From NCBI GenBank assembly GCA_049671305.1, contig JBATUR010000039.1:65824-129823 (forward strand): a DNA stretch of 64,000 nucleotides, given 5' to 3'. The notes beneath the pieces are model-generated. The model was not told the DNA's origin, did not search any database, and saw nothing but the letters and a program-made list of their open reading frames with translations. The translations under genes were made by a program, and so were the position numbers. Below, in pieces: positions 59,883 through 64,000 of the stretch. Origin of the DNA: CADCTM01 sp049671305. GTDB lineage: Bacteria; Cyanobacteriota; Cyanobacteriia; Cyanobacteriales; Coleofasciculaceae. The number at the start of each line of letters is the position of its first letter. Positions within the stretch are counted from its first letter, which is position 1.

Positions 59883-61610
59883 ATGAGTCAAACCGAGTTA
59901 CCAAAAGACCTAGAATCGCCTGAGATAGAGGCAAATGGCAACTTCTTAGAAATGCCAGAAAGTCGAGAGCGCCTAATGCCAGCCTCAGCAGTTCCAAATT
60001 CTTTGGTAGCATCGCCAACAAATCAAGACAACCCACCATTCTCTGACCAAGAAGCAGAATTGATGGAAGTAGCAAAATTAAAAGAAGACCTCCGTAAAAG
60101 TGAGGAACGTTATCGCTGTTTAGTAGAGGCAATTGCTCAGATTAATTGGGATACCAACGCTGCTGGCGAACTAATTAATGAACAACCTCGGTGGGCAGCT
60201 TTTACGGGGCAGAGTTATCAAGAATATCAAGGTTGGGGATGGCTAAATGCGATCCATCCAGAAGACCAGGCAATGACTGCAAAGGTATGGCAGGAGGCTT
60301 TAGTTAACCGCAGTATTTATGAAATTGAATACCGAGTGCGGCGTTATGATGGGGAGTATCGCTATCTAAACGGTCGTGCGGTTCCTATAGTGGAAGCTAA
60401 TGGCAGAATTCGTGAGTGGGTGGGTGTAAATATTGATATTACGGAATCTAAGCAAATTCAGACGGCACGCGATTGCGCTTTGGCACAGGCAGAGGCAGCA
60501 CGAAACCAATTGCAGACTGTATTTGTGCAGACGCCTGCTGCTATTGCGACTTTTCGGGGGGCAAACCATGTAATTGAAACAGTTAATCCGCAGTATCTTA
60601 AATTCGCTAATCAAGATGATTTGGTGGGCAAAACTGCGCGTGAGGTTTTCTCGGCAAGCGAAGGACAAAACTGGTTTGAGTTGTTAGACAAGGTTTATGA
60701 AAGTGGAGAAGCTTTTGTTGACAAAGAGGCGCCTTTGTTTGAACAAAAAGATGGTTCTGAGGAGGCAGGTTTTTGGAATATTGTTTATCAACCGCTACGA
60801 GATGGCGAGGGCAAGGTTTATGGCATTATGACACACGCTGTGGAGGTGACTGAGCAGGTACGATCGCGCCAAGAAGTTGAAAAGAAAGCAGAAGAACTTG
60901 CTCATCTAACTCAATCTTTGCAGCGGAGTAATCAAGATTTGGATCAGTTTGCTTATGTCACTTCTCATGACTTGAAAGCGCCCTTAAGAGCGATCGCTAA
61001 TTTATCAGAATGGATCGAAGAAGACATTGCCGACCAACTTAGCGAAGAATCCCGCGAACATCTCCACTTGATGCGTAAGCGCGTCCACCGCATGGGAGCG
61101 TTAATTGATGGCATTTTGCAATATTCTCGTGCAGGTCGCGTCCAACAGCTTACAACGGTAAATGTGAGAACTTTATTATCTGATGTAATTGAAATTCTTT
61201 CCCCGTCACCGGAGATTTTGATGGAGGTTGAGCCGGAAATGCCAACACTTAAAACCGAGAAAATACTATTAGAGCAAGTTTTTATGAATTTGCTCAATAA
61301 TGCTATCAAATATCTACAAAGTTCGAGTCCAAAAATTAATATTAGTGTCAAAGATGCTGGGAAATACTATCAATTTGCTGTCCAAGATAATGGTTTGGGA
61401 ATTGCCCCAGAGTTTCATCATAAGATTTGGGGCATCTTTCAACGTTTGGAAGCCAGAGATAAGGTAGAAGGGACAGGAGTTGGTCTTTCTATTGTCAAAA
61501 AAATTGTGGAAAGTCGCGGCGGCAAAGTTTGGGTTGAGTCAGAATTAGGTAAAGGTGCAACATTTTACTTTACTTGGTTAAAGCAGCCTCAAACACGTTT
61601 TAATACCTGA
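59883..61610 (+). CDS. PAS-domain sensor histidine kinase
   Basis: This 575-residue soluble kinase has a polar N terminus (1-70), then two PAS domains (about 75-190 and 215-320). The first PAS domain has YRCLVEAIAQINWDTN and a PAC tail EYRVRRYDGEYRYLNG. A linker helix leads to the H-box FAYVTSHDLKAPLRAI with His362. The ATPase domain (about 455-565) has N-box NLLNNAIKYLQSS, G1 VQDNGLGIAPE, and G2 GTGVGLSIVKKIVESRGG. There is no membrane segment and no adjacent regulator gene, so it is an orphan kinase. The cue is unknown; PAS domains could bind a cofactor or small molecule. Confidence 0.92.
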   Translation: MSQTELPKDLESPEIEANGNFLEMPESRERLMPASAVPNSLVASPTNQDNPPFSDQEAELMEVAKLKEDLRKSEERYRCLVEAIAQINWDTNAAGELINEQPRWAAFTGQSYQEYQGWGWLNAIHPEDQAMTAKVWQEALVNRSIYEIEYRVRRYDGEYRYLNGRAVPIVEANGRIREWVGVNIDITESKQIQTARDCALAQAEAARNQLQTVFVQTPAAIATFRGANHVIETVNPQYLKFANQDDLVGKTAREVFSASEGQNWFELLDKVYESGEAFVDKEAPLFEQKDGSEEAGFWNIVYQPLRDGEGKVYGIMTHAVEVTEQVRSRQEVEKKAEELAHLTQSLQRSNQDLDQFAYVTSHDLKAPLRAIANLSEWIEEDIADQLSEESREHLHLMRKRVHRMGALIDGILQYSRAGRVQQLTTVNVRTLLSDVIEILSPSPEILMEVEPEMPTLKTEKILLEQVFMNLLNNAIKYLQSSSPKINISVKDAGKYYQFAVQDNGLGIAPEFHHKIWGIFQRLEARDKVEGTGVGLSIVKKIVESRGGKVWVESELGKGATFYFTWLKQPQTRFNT

Positions 61611-61685
61611 TTTGCCAAGATTTAATTGTTATGAAAGAGCCATATTTTCTAACAATTGCCAAGACTAATTAATATAGCCTTAACT

Positions 61686-64000
61686 TCAAAAATCAAGGCT
61701 ATTATCTTGCTCAATACCTTCTCGCAGTCCTACTGCAATTTTACTATGCTTTTCAATCTGCCCCATTACCTGCTTGGCGCGTTGAATAACTACCTTGGGT
61801 AAACCTGCCAAACGCCCTGCTTCTATGCCATAAGATTTATCAGCGCCTCCTGGTTGCACTTGATGTAAAAAGATGATTTGTTCGGGTAATTCTTTAACTG
61901 TTACTTGATAGTTGGCAACATTTGATAATAGTGAAGAAAGTTCATTAAGTTCGTGATAGTGAGTTGCAAAAATCGTTCGAGACTGAATTTCTGTTGCCAA
62001 ATATTCCGCCACTGCCCAAGCAATAGAAAGACCATCAAATGTTGCCGTGCCGCGTCCAATTTCATCAAGAAGAACTAGAGATTTAGCAGTAGCATGATTG
62101 AGAATATTGGCAGTTTCATTCATTTCTACCATGAAAGTAGATTGACCTGTTGCTAAGTCATCAACTGCCCCTACACGGGTAAAAATGCGATCGCATATTC
62201 CCACTCTTGCCGACGACGCTGGTACAAAACTCCCCGTTTGTGCCATCAGTTGAATTAAGCCAATCTGCCGCAAATAACAACTTTTGCCACTAGCATTGGG
62301 TCCCGTGAGAATGATTAAATCAGGTCGCTCAAATTCCAGATTTTCATGAGTTTGGGAGGGCGGGCACGGGGGCACTGCCCCTACGACGGCGGGATCAACT
62401 TCCTTGCCCAAATAAGCCGAATTCGGTACAAAAAACCCACTTGCTAACGATTGTTCCACCACCGGATGTCGCCCGTCAATAATGGTAATTTCTCGACTTT
62501 CAATAATTTGAGGACGGCAATATCCTTGATAGACTGCCACCTCTGCCAAACCACAAAGAACATCAATTGCTGCTACGGCACGAGAAACATTACGAATATG
62601 TTCTGCTTCTGTACTAACTTGATTTCGCAAACTCACAAAAAGCTCGTATTCTAAGCGATTTAATTCTTCTCTTGCTGTAAGAATTCGGGCTTCTCGATCT
62701 TTCAATTCTGGAGTAATATAACGCTCTTCGTTGGTTAATGTTTGCTTACGGATGTAGTTTTCTGGAACTTGATCGGCTTTACTACGACTAATACTAATAT
62801 AATAACCAAAAGTCTTATTAAAACCTACTTTTAACGTGGGAATACCAGAGCGTTGCCTTTCAGTTACTTCTAAATTAGCAATCCATTTTTGGTCATCTTC
62901 AGCGGTCAGGCGCATCTGATCGAGTTGAGGATTAATACCCGATTGAATTATGTTACCTTCAGTTAAATGTAACGGCGGTGATTCAACCAGATGAGCGCCC
63001 AATTGTTGCCCTAATTCTTGCAGAATTGGCGAGACTTTTTGTAAAGCTTTTAGATAGGGAGATGAGCCATAACTTGCTAGTTCTGCTAAGTCTGGTAATT
63101 TTAAAAGAGATTGGGAAAGTGCCACTAAATCCCGTGCATTTGCTGTTCCTGAACCCGCCCTACCGGTTAAGCGTTCCAAGTCATAAATTTGCCGCAATAA
63201 CTGTCTTAAATCTTGACGTAATCCGCTATTTTCTACTAGTTCCTGAATGGTATCGTGCCGCGACTGAATACCTTTTAGATCTAATAAAGGTTGTAATAAC
63301 CAACGACGTAAAGCCCTACTACCCATTGCTGTGCTAGTTTTATCTAATGCCCAAAGTAAGGAACCATGAAAGGTATTATCACGAACTGTTGTGGTAATTT
63401 CTAAGTTGCGGCGACTTTGATGATCCAAAATTAAATAGTCGGCAATGGTATAGGTGCGTAAAGTTTGGAGTGCAACATGATTTGCTTTTTGAGTATCTTC
63501 TAGATATTCTAATAAACCGCCTGCCGCGCGTACACTTAAAGGGAGATGTTCGCATCCCAAACCTTCAAGCGATCGCACTTTAAATTTTTCTAATAATCGT
63601 TGTCTTGCTTCTCCTAAAGTAAAGGGCGTTTGCCGACGAAAAGCATAGCAAAAATTGTTAGGTAAATATTTGGGTAAATGCTCTGATTTTTCCCCAGGAC
63701 GTAGCATACTTACTAAATCTGGTGCATTAGTGGGAATGAGAACTTCTGATGGTTGCAAACGCATTAATTCTTGCGTCAAATGTTCTAAATCTGTCGATTG
63801 TGTGGTTAAAAATTCCCCGGTTGAAATATCAGCATAAGCTAGTCCCCAATGCTCCGCCGTCACGACTACTGCGGCTAAAAAATTGTTGCGACGGGCGCTT
63901 AACATTCCATCATCAAGTAATGTACCAGGAGTGAGAATTTTCGTCACCTCCCGACGGACTTGACGCCCTTCTTTGGCAGCAATTGAAGCTTCTTCTACTT
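61686..64000 (-). CDS. mutS: DNA mismatch repair protein MutS (5' end beyond window)
   Basis: The frame runs from the right edge to a stop at 61686, giving 771 visible residues. It recognises base mismatches and starts repair. The visible part begins in the mismatch-binding/connector region (REVTKILTPGTLL), with core, lever and clamp domains in the middle. The ATPase domain has Walker A GPNASGKS, Walker B SLVLLDEIGRGTATFDGLS and the dimer motif ATHYHEL. About 100 N-terminal residues are missing. Just before the ATPase is a repeat-derived insert (AVPPCPPSQTHEN). The frame is intact throughout. Confidence 0.95.
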   Translation of the reverse strand, partial: VEEASIAAKEGRQVRREVTKILTPGTLLDDGMLSARRNNFLAAVVVTAEHWGLAYADISTGEFLTTQSTDLEHLTQELMRLQPSEVLIPTNAPDLVSMLRPGEKSEHLPKYLPNNFCYAFRRQTPFTLGEARQRLLEKFKVRSLEGLGCEHLPLSVRAAGGLLEYLEDTQKANHVALQTLRTYTIADYLILDHQSRRNLEITTTVRDNTFHGSLLWALDKTSTAMGSRALRRWLLQPLLDLKGIQSRHDTIQELVENSGLRQDLRQLLRQIYDLERLTGRAGSGTANARDLVALSQSLLKLPDLAELASYGSSPYLKALQKVSPILQELGQQLGAHLVESPPLHLTEGNIIQSGINPQLDQMRLTAEDDQKWIANLEVTERQRSGIPTLKVGFNKTFGYYISISRSKADQVPENYIRKQTLTNEERYITPELKDREARILTAREELNRLEYELFVSLRNQVSTEAEHIRNVSRAVAAIDVLCGLAEVAVYQGYCRPQIIESREITIIDGRHPVVEQSLASGFFVPNSAYLGKEVDPAVVGAVPPCPPSQTHENLEFERPDLIILTGPNASGKSCYLRQIGLIQLMAQTGSFVPASSARVGICDRIFTRVGAVDDLATGQSTFMVEMNETANILNHATAKSLVLLDEIGRGTATFDGLSIAWAVAEYLATEIQSRTIFATHYHELNELSSLLSNVANYQVTVKELPEQIIFLHQVQPGGADKSYGIEAGRLAGLPKVVIQRAKQVMGQIEKHSKIAVGLREGIEQDNSLDF

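Overview
The window is chromosomal DNA from a cyanobacterium. It carries zeta-carotene desaturase, a CpcS/CpeS-type phycobilin lyase, a CSP41-like epimerase, BicA and SbtA/SbtB bicarbonate-uptake genes, and very many copies of the HIP1 octamer GCGATCGC. Genus cannot be fixed from this sequence. Both edges cut genes: a histidine kinase at the left and mutS at the right.

Layout. 1-2600: membrane histidine kinase and NarL-type response regulator flanking a small exported protein. 2878-4848: a very AT-rich two-gene unit, an ABC-type ATPase and a TOPRIM-like protein, with an integron attC-like structure downstream; it looks like an acquired, possibly antiviral module. 5340-6266: CSP41-like epimerase broken by one in-frame stop. 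6526-12918: pgsA, a sugar transferase, an Hsp70/actin-fold ATPase and a large acidic protein. 13419-16780: a Crp-family regulator, a UspA protein, a DUF2232 membrane protein and a CobT-like protein. 17844-21700: bilin lyase, solute-binding lipoprotein, SRPBCC protein and zds. 21805-23841: lone PD-(D/E)XK protein and a response regulator split by a one-base slip in a C8 tract. 24183-28649: direct repeats, an 11-residue ORF with two hairpins, a RhiA-like protein, an ABC exporter truncated at a palindrome cluster, and a methyltransferase. This may be a small secretion or natural-product locus.

28844-39516: housekeeping genes (SufA/IscA, TPR, M48 protease, tRNA-Leu) followed by stress and membrane genes (glycine-zipper stress protein, VOC protein, two DUF1622 proteins, LapA, pentapeptide repeats). 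Decayed fragments of a GMC oxidoreductase, a cation-diffusion facilitator and a UspA gene are scattered among them. 39521-47165: an inorganic-carbon and sodium transport island with SulP, a CPA2 Na+/H+ antiporter, BicA, SbtB and SbtA. SbtA and BicA families are sodium/bicarbonate symporters, so an antiporter restoring the sodium gradient fits beside them. The sbtBA block is strikingly GC-rich and lies beside a rotted IS1-type transposase, which suggests lateral acquisition.

47592-48305: tandem repeats, an HxlR regulator pseudogene and a thioesterase-like fragment. 48438-64000: surE, a TerB-like membrane protein, a secreted GH5 cellulase with Pro/Ala linker and CBM2, an XRE regulator with likely operators, small conserved proteins, an SGNH hydrolase, an alpha/beta hydrolase, an Eis-like acetyltransferase, a PAS histidine kinase and mutS. 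The main themes are carbon uptake, gene decay by point lesions, and several laterally acquired blocks.
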